NCBI RefSeq assembly: GCF_900100255.1
Contig: NZ_FMTS01000005.1
Span: 1 to 64,000 of the forward strand
DNA: 64,000 nucleotides
Reading direction: 5' to 3'
DNA from: Asticcacaulis taihuensis
GTDB taxonomy: Bacteria > Pseudomonadota > Alphaproteobacteria > Caulobacterales > Caulobacteraceae
In this document: in pieces, positions 40,313-49,551 of the stretch
Layout: each line of letters begins with the position of its first letter
How positions within the stretch are numbered: the stretch's first letter is position 1
Made by a program: the position numbers and the translations under genes
The notes under the pieces: generated by a model
The model's input: only the letters and a program-made list of their open reading frames with translations
Told to the model about the DNA's origin: nothing
Database searches by the model: none

Positions 40313-43111
40313 ATGCGTAATTCCAAGGGTCAAAATGCAGCGCTGCGTACGCGCCTGCTGACCTGTGGCGCCACCGCGGCCATTGCAACGGCCTGCGCTT
40401 TCGCCGTCCCCGTTATGGCCCAGGATACGGCCGCCGCCCCCGCACCTGCTGAAGATACCACCACGATCGTGGTCACCGGTATCCGCCGCGGCATCCAGGA
40501 CGCCATCTCGGCCAAGAAGAAGTCATCCCAAATCGTTGAAGCCGTTTCGGCCGAAGACATCGGCAAGCTGCCGGACGCCTCGATCGCTGAATCGATCGCC
40601 CGCCTGCCGGGCATCGCCGCCCAGCGCACCAATGGCCGCGCCCAGACGCTCAGCATCCGCGGCCTTGGCCCGGACTTCACCCTGACCACGTTGAATGGCC
40701 GCGAGCAGGTGTCTACCAACGACAACCGCTCGGTCGAATTCGACCAGTATCCGTCCGAACTGATCAGCCAGGTCGTGGTCTACAAGACACCGAACGCCGG
40801 CATGGTGGCGCAAGGGTTGTCCGGCACCGCCGACCTGCAGACCGTGCGCCCGCTGGCCTATGGCAAGAAAGCCTTCGCCGTCAACCTGCGCGGTGAAATG
40901 AACTCGGAAGATGCGGCCATCGGCGGCATGAAGAATACCGGCAACCGCTTCTCGGCGATGTATATCGACCAGTTCGCCAACAAGACCATCGGCCTGGCGC
41001 TCGGCTATGCACACACCGACTCGCCTTACCAGACCCAGAAGAAGGAATCCTGGGGCTTCCCGTCCTGCTCGGCCTGTCTGCCGGCGGATCAGTCGCTGTT
41101 GATTACCGGCGGTGAAAAGGATGCCGTCGATTCGTCGAACCTGAAGCGTGACGGCTATATGGGCGTCCTGGAATTCAAGCCGAATGACCAGTTGCACGTT
41201 ACCCTCGATGCCTATCACTCGGATTTCAACGAGTTGCAGCGTATCGCCCGCCTCGAATATCCGCTGGCCTGGGGCGCCAACCAGCTTCAGCCCGGCTACA
41301 CGACCAATGACGAGTTCGTCACTCATGGCGTCTTCACCGGCGTCAAGACCGTGGTTGAAAACTACATCAACCAGCGCAAGTCCAAGCTCGATTCGTTCGG
41401 TGCCAATGTCAATTACGACCTGAACGATCACTGGTCGCTGATGGCCGATCTCAGCACCTCCAAGGTGGTGCGTGACGACGCCCTGATCGAATCCACCGCC
41501 GGCACCGGCCCCAGCGGTTCGGGCGCGACCGACACCATCACTTTCGACCAGGGCGCCTATGGCCTGACCACTATCTCTGGCGTGGTCGACTACAGCGATT
41601 TCGACACGGTCTTCCTGACGGATCCCGGTGGCTGGGGCGGTCCGCTGGCCAACCGCGCCGGCTATGTCAAGACGCCGCACATCACCGACGAAATCAAGGC
41701 GGCCAAGGTCGCGGCGTCGCGCAAATTCGACAACGGCTTCCTGAGCGGCGTCACCTTCGGTTTCAACCACACCGAACACACCAAGGCCAAGGTCGGGGTT
41801 GAAGGCTATATCGGCATCAAGGGCGCCGCCTACGCCGTGGTTCCGGAAGCCTACCGCACCGGCACCACCGATGCGAACTTCCTCGGCAACAACAGCGGCA
41901 TGATCTCCTATGATGCCCTTGGCCTCTACGAATCCGGCTTCTTCGCCTTCAAGGAAGACACCACCACGGCCTCGCTGCAGAAGACCTGGTCGGTGACGGA
42001 AAAGATCGACTACGCCTATATTCGTGCCGATATCGACACCACCCTGTTCAATATCCCGGTGACCGGCAATATCGGCGTCATGTCTGAACACGCCGACCAG
42101 AAGGCCGTGTCGCTCTATACCACCGGCGGCGGCGATTCCGCGCCCGTCACCGGCGGTACGAACTATACCGACCTCCTGCCGTCGCTCTCGCTGAACTTCG
42201 CCGTGGCGGACGACACCACCCTGCGCTTCGGCGCCGGCACCACCATTGCCCGTCCGCGCATGGACGACATGGCGGCGGGCACCGGCTTCAGCGTGGTGAC
42301 CGACGGCAATACCTCGGGCAGCACGATCAACGGCCAGCCTGTTTACTGGACCGGCGGCGGCGGCAACCCGAACATCAAGCCGTGGAAGTCGAACAACTAC
42401 GACCTGTCGCTGGAAAAATATTTCGGCCGCAAGGGTTATGTGTCGGCAGCAGTCTTCTACAAAGACCTGACCACCTTCATTTTCAACCAGTCGATCATCC
42501 ACGACTATACCGGCGTACCACTGCCGAGCTACTGTACGGTGACCAGCGGCACAACAACGACCTTCGTGTGTAACAATGCCGACGCAAACCGCATCGGCCT
42601 GACGACGGCCCAGGCCAACGGCCAGGGTGGTTACATCAAGGGCCTGGAATTGTCGGCCTCCGTCCCCGGCGAACTGCTGTGGGCGCCGCTCGATGGCTTC
42701 GGCGTGATCGTATCGGGTTCGTTCAACGATTCGAGCATCAACCCGACCGGCCATGCCAATATGGATGTGCCGGGCCTTTCCAAGCGCGTGATCAATGCCA
42801 CGCTCTACTATGAAAAGTACGGCTTCTCCGCCCGTATCAGCGGCCGCAACCGTGCCGACTTCCTGGGCGAGGTGCCGAACTACACCAACACCCTGGAAAA
42901 CCAGTGGGTGCATGGCGAAACGGTGTATGATGCCCAGCTCGGCTATGCCTTCGAGAATGGTCCGCTCAAGGGCTTCTCGCTGTCGCTCTCGGCGCAGAAC
43001 ATCACCAACGAACCCTTCACCCTCTATCAGGGCAAGGGCCAGCGCGACCATACCATCCGCGAGGAAAAATATGGCAGCACCTACCTCTTCGGTGTCAACT
43101 ACCGCTACTAA
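40313..43111 (+). CDS. TonB-dependent outer-membrane receptor
   Basis: The 932-residue outer-membrane transporter has a signal peptide ending VPVMAQ, a TonB-box-like TTIVVTGIRRG, a plug domain (IGKLPDASIAESIARLPGIAAQRTNGRAQTLSIRGLGPDFTLTTLNGREQVS) and a 22-strand barrel ending in the aromatic YLFGVNYRY. The plug pattern is that of the Caulobacter/Xanthomonas oligosaccharide-uptake class. The LacI gene upstream and the halogenase-like gene downstream support a glycan locus, but the substrate is unknown. A terminator follows the stop. Confidence 0.95.
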   Translation: MRNSKGQNAALRTRLLTCGATAAIATACAFAVPVMAQDTAAAPAPAEDTTTIVVTGIRRGIQDAISAKKKSSQIVEAVSAEDIGKLPDASIAESIARLPGIAAQRTNGRAQTLSIRGLGPDFTLTTLNGREQVSTNDNRSVEFDQYPSELISQVVVYKTPNAGMVAQGLSGTADLQTVRPLAYGKKAFAVNLRGEMNSEDAAIGGMKNTGNRFSAMYIDQFANKTIGLALGYAHTDSPYQTQKKESWGFPSCSACLPADQSLLITGGEKDAVDSSNLKRDGYMGVLEFKPNDQLHVTLDAYHSDFNELQRIARLEYPLAWGANQLQPGYTTNDEFVTHGVFTGVKTVVENYINQRKSKLDSFGANVNYDLNDHWSLMADLSTSKVVRDDALIESTAGTGPSGSGATDTITFDQGAYGLTTISGVVDYSDFDTVFLTDPGGWGGPLANRAGYVKTPHITDEIKAAKVAASRKFDNGFLSGVTFGFNHTEHTKAKVGVEGYIGIKGAAYAVVPEAYRTGTTDANFLGNNSGMISYDALGLYESGFFAFKEDTTTASLQKTWSVTEKIDYAYIRADIDTTLFNIPVTGNIGVMSEHADQKAVSLYTTGGGDSAPVTGGTNYTDLLPSLSLNFAVADDTTLRFGAGTTIARPRMDDMAAGTGFSVVTDGNTSGSTINGQPVYWTGGGGNPNIKPWKSNNYDLSLEKYFGRKGYVSAAVFYKDLTTFIFNQSIIHDYTGVPLPSYCTVTSGTTTTFVCNNADANRIGLTTAQANGQGGYIKGLELSASVPGELLWAPLDGFGVIVSGSFNDSSINPTGHANMDVPGLSKRVINATLYYEKYGFSARISGRNRADFLGEVPNYTNTLENQWVHGETVYDAQLGYAFENGPLKGFSLSLSAQNITNEPFTLYQGKGQRDHTIREEKYGSTYLFGVNYRY

Positions 43112-43132
43112 AACCTGACCCATGTCAGAACG

Positions 43133-43169
43133 CATCCGCCGGTCTTCGGATCGGCGGATGTTTTTGTTT
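43133..43169 (+). terminator. Intrinsic terminator between the receptor and the halogenase-like gene
   Basis: CATCCGCCG and CGGCGGATG arms (43133-43160) followed by TTTTTGTTT. It should lower expression of the downstream gene relative to the receptor. Confidence 0.88.
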
Positions 43170-43206
43170 GGGAAGTGTGTAATCTACGAAAAAAACGGGG
43201 ATATCC

Positions 43207-44724
43207 ATGCCAGCAGAACCCATCCGAAAACTCGTCATTCTGGGCGGCGGCACGGCCGGCTGGATGGCGGCGGCCATGGCCTCACGGACCTGGGGCAAGC
43301 GCCTCAACATCACCCTGGTCGAATCCGAGGCCATAGGCACGGTCGGGGTCGGGGAAGCGACCATCCCGCCCCTGATCAAGCTGCTGCGGTTCTTAGGACT
43401 CGATGAAGACGTGACCCTGCGAAATATCCAGGGCACGTTCAAGTTCGGCATCGAATTCGACGGCTGGCGGCGCAAGGGCGAAAGCTACATGCATTCCTTC
43501 GGTACGCCGGGCGCCCCCATCGGCATCGTCCCCTTTTATCAGTACTGGCTGCGCCGTCATCTAGCCGGCGAGGACTGCGGGTCTCTGTGGGATTACAGCC
43601 TGAATACGCAGGTTTCCTATGCCGGGAAAATGTCGCGCGAGCCACGGATCGAAGGCAATCTGCCGGGGCCGGAACGCGCCTTCCATTTCGATGCCGGCCT
43701 GCTGGCGCAGTTCATGCGCCGCGGTTGCGAGGCATCGGGCGTGGTGCGGCACGAGGGCAAGGTCTCCGGCGTCAACCTGCGGCCGGAAGACGGCTTTATC
43801 GAGAGCCTGACCCTGGACAGCGGCGAAGTCATTGCCGGCGATATGTTCATTGACTGCTCCGGCTTTGTCGGCGTCCTGATCGAGGGCGCGCTGAAGGCCG
43901 GTTATGAGGACTGGACGCACTGGCTGCCCTGCGACCGCGCGGTGGCCGTGCCCTGCACTTTGCCAGCGGATAAATCTGTCGGAATCCTGCCCTATACGCG
44001 CTCCACGGCCCATGTGGCGGGCTGGCAATGGCGCATTCCGTTGCAGCACCGCACCGGCAATGGTCATGTCTTCTGCTCTGGCGCCATGACTAATGACGAA
44101 GCCACGCGCATCCTGCTGGAAAACCTCGATGGCGAACCGCTGGCCGACCCGCGCGTCATCGGTTTCCGCACCGGACGGCGCAAGGCGACCTGGGTCAAGA
44201 ATTGTGTCGCGCTGGGCCTGGCTTCCGGCTTCATGGAGCCGCTGGAATCGACCTCCATCCATCTGGTCCAGTCGGTCATGACGCGCTTTCTCGACTTCTT
44301 CCCGGACAAGGACTTCAATCCGGTCGAGATCGAGGAGTTCAATCGCCGTTGCCGTCGGGAATACGAATATATCCGCGACTTCCTGGTGCTGCACTACCAC
44401 GCCAACGAACGCGACGAACCCTTCTGGCGCGACTGCCGCACCATGGCCATACCGGACTCGCTGGCGCACAAGATGGACTATTTCCGGCAACACGGGCGGC
44501 TGCTGGTCGAGGAGGGCGATCTGTTCCGTGAGGATAGCTGGGTGCAGGTGCTGATCGGCCAGGGCATCATGCCGAAGGCGGCCTCGCCGCTGACAGAAAC
44601 CGTGGGGCAGGAGGCGCTAGCCAGTTTCATGAGCGGCATGAAGATGGCCATGGACAAGGCCGTGACGGCCATGCCGTCGCACGATGCGTTTATCGCGCGC
44701 CACTGCGCAGCCACTACCGTTTAA
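43207..44724 (+). CDS. Tryptophan-halogenase-family flavoprotein
   Basis: The 505-residue FAD-dependent protein of the PrnA family has GGGTAGWMAAAMA (FAD site), VGVGEATIPPL, the diagnostic WxWxIP motif as WQWRIP, the Lys matching PrnA Lys79 (in GTFKFGIEF) and EPLESTSIHLV with the catalytic Glu. Members paired with TonB receptors are common in Caulobacterales and Xanthomonadales, and their real substrates are mostly unknown; halogenation of free Trp is not implied. It ends four bases into the convergent esterase gene. Confidence 0.92.
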   Translation: MPAEPIRKLVILGGGTAGWMAAAMASRTWGKRLNITLVESEAIGTVGVGEATIPPLIKLLRFLGLDEDVTLRNIQGTFKFGIEFDGWRRKGESYMHSFGTPGAPIGIVPFYQYWLRRHLAGEDCGSLWDYSLNTQVSYAGKMSREPRIEGNLPGPERAFHFDAGLLAQFMRRGCEASGVVRHEGKVSGVNLRPEDGFIESLTLDSGEVIAGDMFIDCSGFVGVLIEGALKAGYEDWTHWLPCDRAVAVPCTLPADKSVGILPYTRSTAHVAGWQWRIPLQHRTGNGHVFCSGAMTNDEATRILLENLDGEPLADPRVIGFRTGRRKATWVKNCVALGLASGFMEPLESTSIHLVQSVMTRFLDFFPDKDFNPVEIEEFNRRCRREYEYIRDFLVLHYHANERDEPFWRDCRTMAIPDSLAHKMDYFRQHGRLLVEEGDLFREDSWVQVLIGQGIMPKAASPLTETVGQEALASFMSGMKMAMDKAVTAMPSHDAFIARHCAATTV

Positions 44725-45575
44725 AGATTGGCCTTAAGCCAATCGGCCGCATCGGCGCGCAGCGGCGCCTTTTTACGGAAGGGCACGGAGAAGACCGCCG
44801 CTGTATCCGGATGGGTCAGGTTGTCGTAGAGCCTGAGCGTCACGTCGGTGCCGGCCGTCTTCAGTCGGGTATCGAGATTGACCGCATTGTGGACGCCGAC
44901 CACCGTGTCGGCGCGGCTCTGCATCAGCAGGAAGCGCGTATCCAGCTTGCGCGCATAAGTCACAGGTTGCGTCTCCTCCGGTCTCGGCCACTGGCCGAAG
45001 GCCTCTTTTGAGGCCGGCACATCGAACGGATAGAAATCGTAGGGCCCGGCAATCCCGACGCACGCTTTCACAGGTGACGGTTCGCCCAGGTAACGCGGAT
45101 CGAGCACCATCATGGCCGCTTCATAGCCACCAGCGGAATGGCCGATCACGGCCAGACGCCGGATATTACCGCCATAGGCGCCGGCGTGAGCTATGACATG
45201 CTTCATGGCCAGGGCATTGTCTTCGAGGAAGACCGGGTAAAGCACCTGCGGCACCAGACGGTAATCCGGGATGACCACCAGATAGCCCAGGGCTGCCAGG
45301 GAATGCCCCATCCACACATAGTCGGCTTTCGAGCCTGAATTCCAGCCGCCGCCATAGAAGAAGACCAGCACCGGCAGATCATGACCGCTGCCTTTCGGCG
45401 CATAGATATCCAGCTTTTGCCGTGGATCGTCGCCAAACGGCACATCGCGCGCCACACGCGTGGCCTCGTCCTTCGGCGTGAAGGTGTTGAACAGGGACAG
45501 GGTGTTGCAGGCGGCCAGAAGCGGCGCGAGGCCCAGCACGGCGAGCAGGGAACGTCTGGCCATGCGCTCAGGCAT
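44721..45575 (-). CDS. Alpha/beta-hydrolase lipoprotein (carboxylesterase type)
   Basis: The 284-residue protein has lipobox LLAAC (Cys23) after MARRSLLAVLGLAP, the oxyanion motif FFYGGGWNSGSK and nucleophile elbow GHSAGG, with the late His in NLTHPDTAAVF. It resembles kynurenine-formamidase-like and BD-FAE-type esterases. It overlaps the end of the DUF1365 gene by eight bases and so belongs to the RpoE-controlled oxidoreductase operon on the minus strand. Substrate unknown. Confidence 0.85.
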   Translation of the reverse strand: MPERMARRSLLAVLGLAPLLAACNTLSLFNTFTPKDEATRVARDVPFGDDPRQKLDIYAPKGSGHDLPVLVFFYGGGWNSGSKADYVWMGHSLAALGYLVVIPDYRLVPQVLYPVFLEDNALAMKHVIAHAGAYGGNIRRLAVIGHSAGGYEAAMMVLDPRYLGEPSPVKACVGIAGPYDFYPFDVPASKEAFGQWPRPEETQPVTYARKLDTRFLLMQSRADTVVGVHNAVNLDTRLKTAGTDVTLRLYDNLTHPDTAAVFSVPFRKKAPLRADAADWLKANL

Positions 45576-46329
45576 TTAAACTGACGCTGGATTTTTCGGT
45601 CGGCGGCTTCGGCCGCAGGCGCATACCCTTGAGGAACAGCAACAACGCCTCCCAGTGAATGCCCCAGACAACACCGAGCGTCATCAGCGGCATGGTAAAA
45701 AAGAGATACAGCAGGGTTTGGTCACGCAGTGGTTTTCGCAAGGCTGTAAAACCGGCGAACAGAACTTGCTGATCGCCTTTTTTCAGGTCAATTTTCAATG
45801 CGAAGGTCTCGGCCGGTTCGATCAGGTCGAAGCTGTAGGCCATGTCCATATCCATGAAGGGCGAGACATGCAGTCGCTTTTCACTGGCCTGGCGGATGCG
45901 CTTACCCGCCTGCCGGACCGGCAGGACATAGGAATGGCGGTCGCCAAAGGTGTTATTGACCTCATAAACCACCGCCTTCATGACACCATCGCCTGATTGC
46001 AGGAAATAGAGGCTGATCGGATTGAAGACAAAACCGAGCACGCGCGGCATGGCCATCAGGAACAACCGGTCACCGCGAGCATATAGTCCGTGTCCGGATA
46101 ATAACTTCGCCACCCGATCACGCAGCGGCGCTGTCCGGGCCTGCGCCTTGTCCGGCCCATGGTTGCGGTCATGAAAGCTGAACAGGTTGAAGCGATTATG
46201 GGAGAAGAAACGCGTCTCTTTGGGCTCATCGAGATCGATCAGCATCTGGAAAATGCGGTAGCTCAGGCGGTGGGCCTTCGGCACAAACCGCTGATGGATG
46301 ACCTCACCTGTGTAAATCCCACTTTTCAC
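45568..46329 (-). CDS. DUF1365 family protein
   Basis: The 253-residue protein (MKSGIYTGEVIHQRFVPKAHRLSYRIFQM, FNPISLYFL, VYEVNNTFGDRHSYVLP, HVSPFMDMDMAYSF) is a textbook DUF1365 member with a C-terminal membrane segment. In the RpoE-ChrR regulons of Rhodobacter and Caulobacter it travels with an FAD-dependent amine-oxidase-like protein and cyclopropane synthase, and is thought to act on membrane fatty acids. Start and stop overlap the neighbouring genes. Confidence 0.92.
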   Translation of the reverse strand: MKSGIYTGEVIHQRFVPKAHRLSYRIFQMLIDLDEPKETRFFSHNRFNLFSFHDRNHGPDKAQARTAPLRDRVAKLLSGHGLYARGDRLFLMAMPRVLGFVFNPISLYFLQSGDGVMKAVVYEVNNTFGDRHSYVLPVRQAGKRIRQASEKRLHVSPFMDMDMAYSFDLIEPAETFALKIDLKKGDQQVLFAGFTALRKPLRDQTLLYLFFTMPLMTLGVVWGIHWEALLLFLKGMRLRPKPPTEKSSVSLNA

Positions 46330-47678
46330 TATTCTGCCGCCTCACGCACCGGTTCTTCCCACGGATTGTAGGCAATGCGGCTCTGGCGCCAGTCGAAATC
46401 CCACGGCCGGCGTTTACCCGTGATCGCCTCGGCAACGGCCAGGCCCGATTGCAGGCCGTCCTCATGGAAGCCGGAGCCGAAATAGGCGCCGCAGAACCAG
46501 CTATGGTTATGGCCCTGCAAATCCCCCAGCCGACTTTGTGCCGCTATTGCGCGGGCATTGAACAGCGGATGCTCGAACACGATGCGCTTGATGACTTTCG
46601 CCGGGTCTACCGCGTGTGTCGGGTTGAGGGTAACGAAATAGTTTCGGTCGGTTTTCAGCACCTGCAACAGGTTCATCCAGTAGGTGACGCAAAGCTGCTG
46701 CTCATTGGACGCCGAACGTTCGCCCATATAGTTCCAGCTCGACCAGGCCGCCCGGCGCCGTGGCATGAAGGCGGCATCGGTGTGCAGCACTACCTCGTTG
46801 GGGGTATAGGTAAAGGCGCCGAGGGTTTCGCTCTCATCTGCCGTGGCATCGGCCAGCATTTTCAGCGTGACATCGGCATGGGTGGCGAAAACCACCTGGT
46901 CGAACAGATGACTGACGCCATTCTGATCGTGAAGCACCACGCCTTTCGGGCCGCGCGTCACGCGCCTGATGGCCGTCTGGGTGCGGATACGATCAGCAAA
47001 CGGCGCGACCAGTTTTGTCACATAGGCTTGCGCACCGCCGATGACGCTGCGCCACAGGATGCGATCCATGATCTGCAACAGGCCGTGGTTCTCGAAAAAG
47101 GCGATAAAGGCGCGGAACGGGTAGTCCATGATCTGACTGGCCGAGGTCGACCAGATGGCGGCGGCCTGCGGCAACAGGTGATCGTCGATAAAGGCGCGGC
47201 CGTAATTGCGGTCCTTTAGGTAATCGCCCAGCCGGTAGTTCTCGCGGGCGCGGGCCGCATGGTCTTTCGGCGCCTCACGGTAGAAGCGCATAATGTCGAG
47301 CAGCAGGGAGAGGAAGCGTGGACGGAACAGGTTGCGCGTCTGGGCGAACAGCCCTTTCAGGCCCAGGCTCGAATATTCCAGCCGGCCCTTGTCGATCGAG
47401 ACGCCGAACGACATGTCGGAAAGCTGGTGCGGCACATCCAGATGTTTGAACAATTGCACGAGATTAGGATAGCAGGGCTCATTGAAAACGATAAACCCCA
47501 TATCCACCCACAGCGGATTATCCGCCGTGCCGACATTGACGGAATGGCTGTGGCCACCGACCTCGGCCTCGCTTTCAAAAACGGTGATATCGCAGGTGTC
47601 ATTCAGCATCCAGGCCGCTGACAGGCCGGCAATACCGGTGCCGATAATGGCGATTTTGGACTTCGCGGGGGTAACCAT
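46329..47678 (-). CDS. NAD/FAD-dependent amine-oxidase-like oxidoreductase
   Basis: The 449-residue protein has N-terminal dinucleotide-binding KIAIIGTGIAGLSAAWML, ESEAEVGGHSHSV, and C-terminal FCGAYFGSGFHEDGLQSGLAVAEAI. This subgroup is regularly linked with DUF1365 and cyclopropane-fatty-acid-synthase-like genes and probably modifies membrane lipid acyl chains under singlet-oxygen stress. It is the first gene of the minus-strand operon, divergent from the RpoE-type sigma factor, with an RpoE-type promoter in front. Confidence 0.92.
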   Translation of the reverse strand: MVTPAKSKIAIIGTGIAGLSAAWMLNDTCDITVFESEAEVGGHSHSVNVGTADNPLWVDMGFIVFNEPCYPNLVQLFKHLDVPHQLSDMSFGVSIDKGRLEYSSLGLKGLFAQTRNLFRPRFLSLLLDIMRFYREAPKDHAARARENYRLGDYLKDRNYGRAFIDDHLLPQAAAIWSTSASQIMDYPFRAFIAFFENHGLLQIMDRILWRSVIGGAQAYVTKLVAPFADRIRTQTAIRRVTRGPKGVVLHDQNGVSHLFDQVVFATHADVTLKMLADATADESETLGAFTYTPNEVVLHTDAAFMPRRRAAWSSWNYMGERSASNEQQLCVTYWMNLLQVLKTDRNYFVTLNPTHAVDPAKVIKRIVFEHPLFNARAIAAQSRLGDLQGHNHSWFCGAYFGSGFHEDGLQSGLAVAEAITGKRRPWDFDWRQSRIAYNPWEEPVREAAE

Positions 47679-47712
47679 TGAACTGCCGTTGTGCTTGCTT
47701 TTGATATGCAGG

Positions 47713-47742
47713 GTTTACGCCCGCCCCGGCCGCATGGATCAC
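47713..47742 (-). promoter_or_regulatory. RpoE-type promoter of the oxidoreductase operon
   Basis: On the minus strand TGATCC (47742-47737) is followed after 18 bases by TAAACC (47718-47713). The Rhodobacter/Caulobacter RpoE consensus is TGATCC-N18-TAAGA. Confidence 0.7.
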
Positions 47743-47750
47743 CGGGGTGT

Positions 47751-47780
47751 GATCCAGTCCCTGTGACGCGCCGTAGAAGC
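47751..47780 (+). promoter_or_regulatory. RpoE-type promoter of the sigma-factor operon
   Basis: TGATCC (47751-47756), 18 bases, TAGAAG (47775-47780). It mirrors the divergent promoter and would give autoregulation of rpoE-chrR. Confidence 0.7.
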
Positions 47781-47833
47781 AGCAGATACGCGAAAACAAC
47801 CCGCCTGATAGCTGAATTCCTGAAACGGACAAA

Positions 47834-48457
47834 ATGCACTTTGACCGCGCCCTCACAATCGGCTCTTCTGTCCGCATGATATCGCCGGACTCGAAAAACT
47901 GCGCCGAAACGCCCGAAGCGCTCATCACGCGCATTGCCGGCACAAGGGACCGCGCCGCCTATGCCACCCTGTTCACCCGTTTCGCGCCCCGGATCAAGGC
48001 CTTTGTCATGGGCCAGGGGATGACGGCGCAGGAGGCCGAAGACCTGGCGCAGGAAGCTCTGCTCAATGTCTGGCGCAAGGCGCACATGTTCGACGCCTCC
48101 AAAGCCTCGGCGGTGACATGGATCTATTCCATTGCCCGCAACCTGCGAATCGATGCCGCGCGCAAGGCCAAACGGGTCAGGGAACTGCCCGAAGACCTGT
48201 GGCAAGGCGATGGCGACAAGGCGGCCGACGAGCAGATTGTCGACACGCAATCGGCGCAGATTATTAAGAAGATGCTGGATGCCCTGCCGCCCGAACAGAA
48301 GGATATCCTGCGCTTGTCCTTCTATGAAGACCTGTCGCAAAGCGATATCGCCAAGACCCTGTCCATTCCGCTGGGAACCGTTAAATCCCGCCTGCGCCTG
48401 GCCATGACGCGCCTGCGCACCGCCATGGACGGCAAGAGTACCGGAGTAAAATCATGA
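47834..48457 (+). CDS. rpoE: ECF sigma factor RpoE (ECF11 type)
   Basis: The 207-residue sigma factor has region 2 (LFTRFAPRIKAFVMGQGMTAQEAEDLAQEALLNVWRKAHMFDASKASAVTWIYSIARNLRIDAARK) and region 4 (LPPEQKDILRLSFYEDLSQSDIAKTLSIPLGTVKSRLRLAMTRLR). With ChrR it drives the singlet-oxygen response. ATG 47834 has GGA upstream; ATG 47876 is an alternative. The stop overlaps the chrR start by four bases. Confidence 0.92.
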   Translation: MHFDRALTIGSSVRMISPDSKNCAETPEALITRIAGTRDRAAYATLFTRFAPRIKAFVMGQGMTAQEAEDLAQEALLNVWRKAHMFDASKASAVTWIYSIARNLRIDAARKAKRVRELPEDLWQGDGDKAADEQIVDTQSAQIIKKMLDALPPEQKDILRLSFYEDLSQSDIAKTLSIPLGTVKSRLRLAMTRLRTAMDGKSTGVKS

Positions 48458-49122
48458 GTGCCATTCACCATCCGGGTGAAGACCTTTTGTGGGACTATTT
48501 CCGCGGCGCGCTGGCGCCCGGCCTGCGCCTGAGCGTCAGCACACACCTCGACCTTTGCCCGCAGTGCCGGGATGACCTGCGGGTCTTCACAGCGATCGGC
48601 GGCGCCCTGCTGGAAACGACGGAAGGCGTGGCGATGTCGGATAATGCGCTGGACCTGGCCCTGGCCCGGATTGAAAGACCGGTCGACCTTCCGGAAGTGA
48701 GCGATGCGCCCGCCCCGGCCAGGCGGCCGGCGTTTCTCGAAGGCTTCGAGTTGCCGCCCTCGCTGCAAAGCGCCGAAATCCGTGGCCGTTATTTTGTGGC
48801 GCCCGGTGTCTGGATGGCGCCCATCGCCTTGCCGGGTGAGCCCAGAGCGGCGAAGACCTATCTGATGTGCGTAAAAGCCGGCATGGAAATGCCCGAGCAT
48901 ACCCATCGCGGACGGGAAATTACCGTCATGCTCCAGGGGCAATACCGGGACCACAAGGGGCTTTACCAGCGCGGCGATTTCACCCAGTGCGACGAGGCTG
49001 ATGACCGCCATATGCCAGTCATGATGGGTGATGTCGATTGCCTGTGCCTGGTGGCGCAGGAAGCCGCGATCATCCCCAAGACCTGGCTGGGCTGGCTGCT
49101 GAAGCCCATTGCGAGGATCTAG
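48454..49122 (+). CDS. chrR: Anti-sigma factor ChrR
   Basis: The 222-residue zinc anti-sigma factor has an N-terminal ZAS domain with the HxxxCxxC ligand set (THLDLCPQC) and an early His (HHPGEDLLWDYF), plus a C-terminal cupin (EMPEHTHRGREITVMLQG) needed for singlet-oxygen sensing in Rhodobacter. It keeps RpoE inactive until stress. It overlaps rpoE (ATGA) and is followed three bases later by the DUF2177 gene. Confidence 0.94.
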   Translation: MSAIHHPGEDLLWDYFRGALAPGLRLSVSTHLDLCPQCRDDLRVFTAIGGALLETTEGVAMSDNALDLALARIERPVDLPEVSDAPAPARRPAFLEGFELPPSLQSAEIRGRYFVAPGVWMAPIALPGEPRAAKTYLMCVKAGMEMPEHTHRGREITVMLQGQYRDHKGLYQRGDFTQCDEADDRHMPVMMGDVDCLCLVAQEAAIIPKTWLGWLLKPIARI

Positions 49123-49125
49123 GCC

Positions 49126-49551
49126 ATGATCCGAGCTTTTATGGTCACGCTCTTACTCGTGCTGGTCATCATGCTGGCCCTGGATTTTGCCTGGCTCAGC
49201 CTGACGGCCGAATCCCTTTACCGCCCCAACATGGCCGGCCTGATGCGTGCAAAGCCCGATCTTGTTCCGGCGGCGGCCTTTTACGGGCTTTACGGCGTTA
49301 GCCTGACCTGGCTGGTCCTGTTTCCGGTGCTTTTCGGTGGCCGCGGCCGCCCCTCTCTCATCGATCTGTCGATAAAGTCCGCCCTGTTCGGCCTGGCAGC
49401 TTACGGCACCTATGACCTGACGGCCCTGGCGGTGATCCGGGACTGGCCGCTGCGCCTGAGCCTGATCGATATGGCCTGGGGTATGGTTATCACCCTGACC
49501 ACGGCGCTGCTGACAGCGGGCGTGCTTAAGCTCCTGAAGCTCAGACTTTAG
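49126..49551 (+). CDS. DUF2177 membrane protein
   Basis: The 141-residue protein has four membrane helices and the DUF2177 pattern (LDFAWLSLTAESLYRPNMAGLM, AYGTYDLTALAVIRDWPL, IDMAWGMVITL). It is often found in RpoE-ChrR neighbourhoods and may act with DUF1365 and the oxidoreductase at the membrane. It is the third gene of the rpoE operon. Its 3' end overlaps the convergent hmgL gene by 11 bases. Confidence 0.9.
   Translation: MIRAFMVTLLLVLVIMLALDFAWLSLTAESLYRPNMAGLMRAKPDLVPAAAFYGLYGVSLTWLVLFPVLFGGRGRPSLIDLSIKSALFGLAAYGTYDLTALAVIRDWPLRLSLIDMAWGMVITLTTALLTAGVLKLLKLRL

Noticed and set aside
40523-43135. 870-codon minus-strand frame opposite the TonB receptor
   Set aside because: Antisense shadow of a clear TonB-dependent receptor; no ribosome site or family motif.
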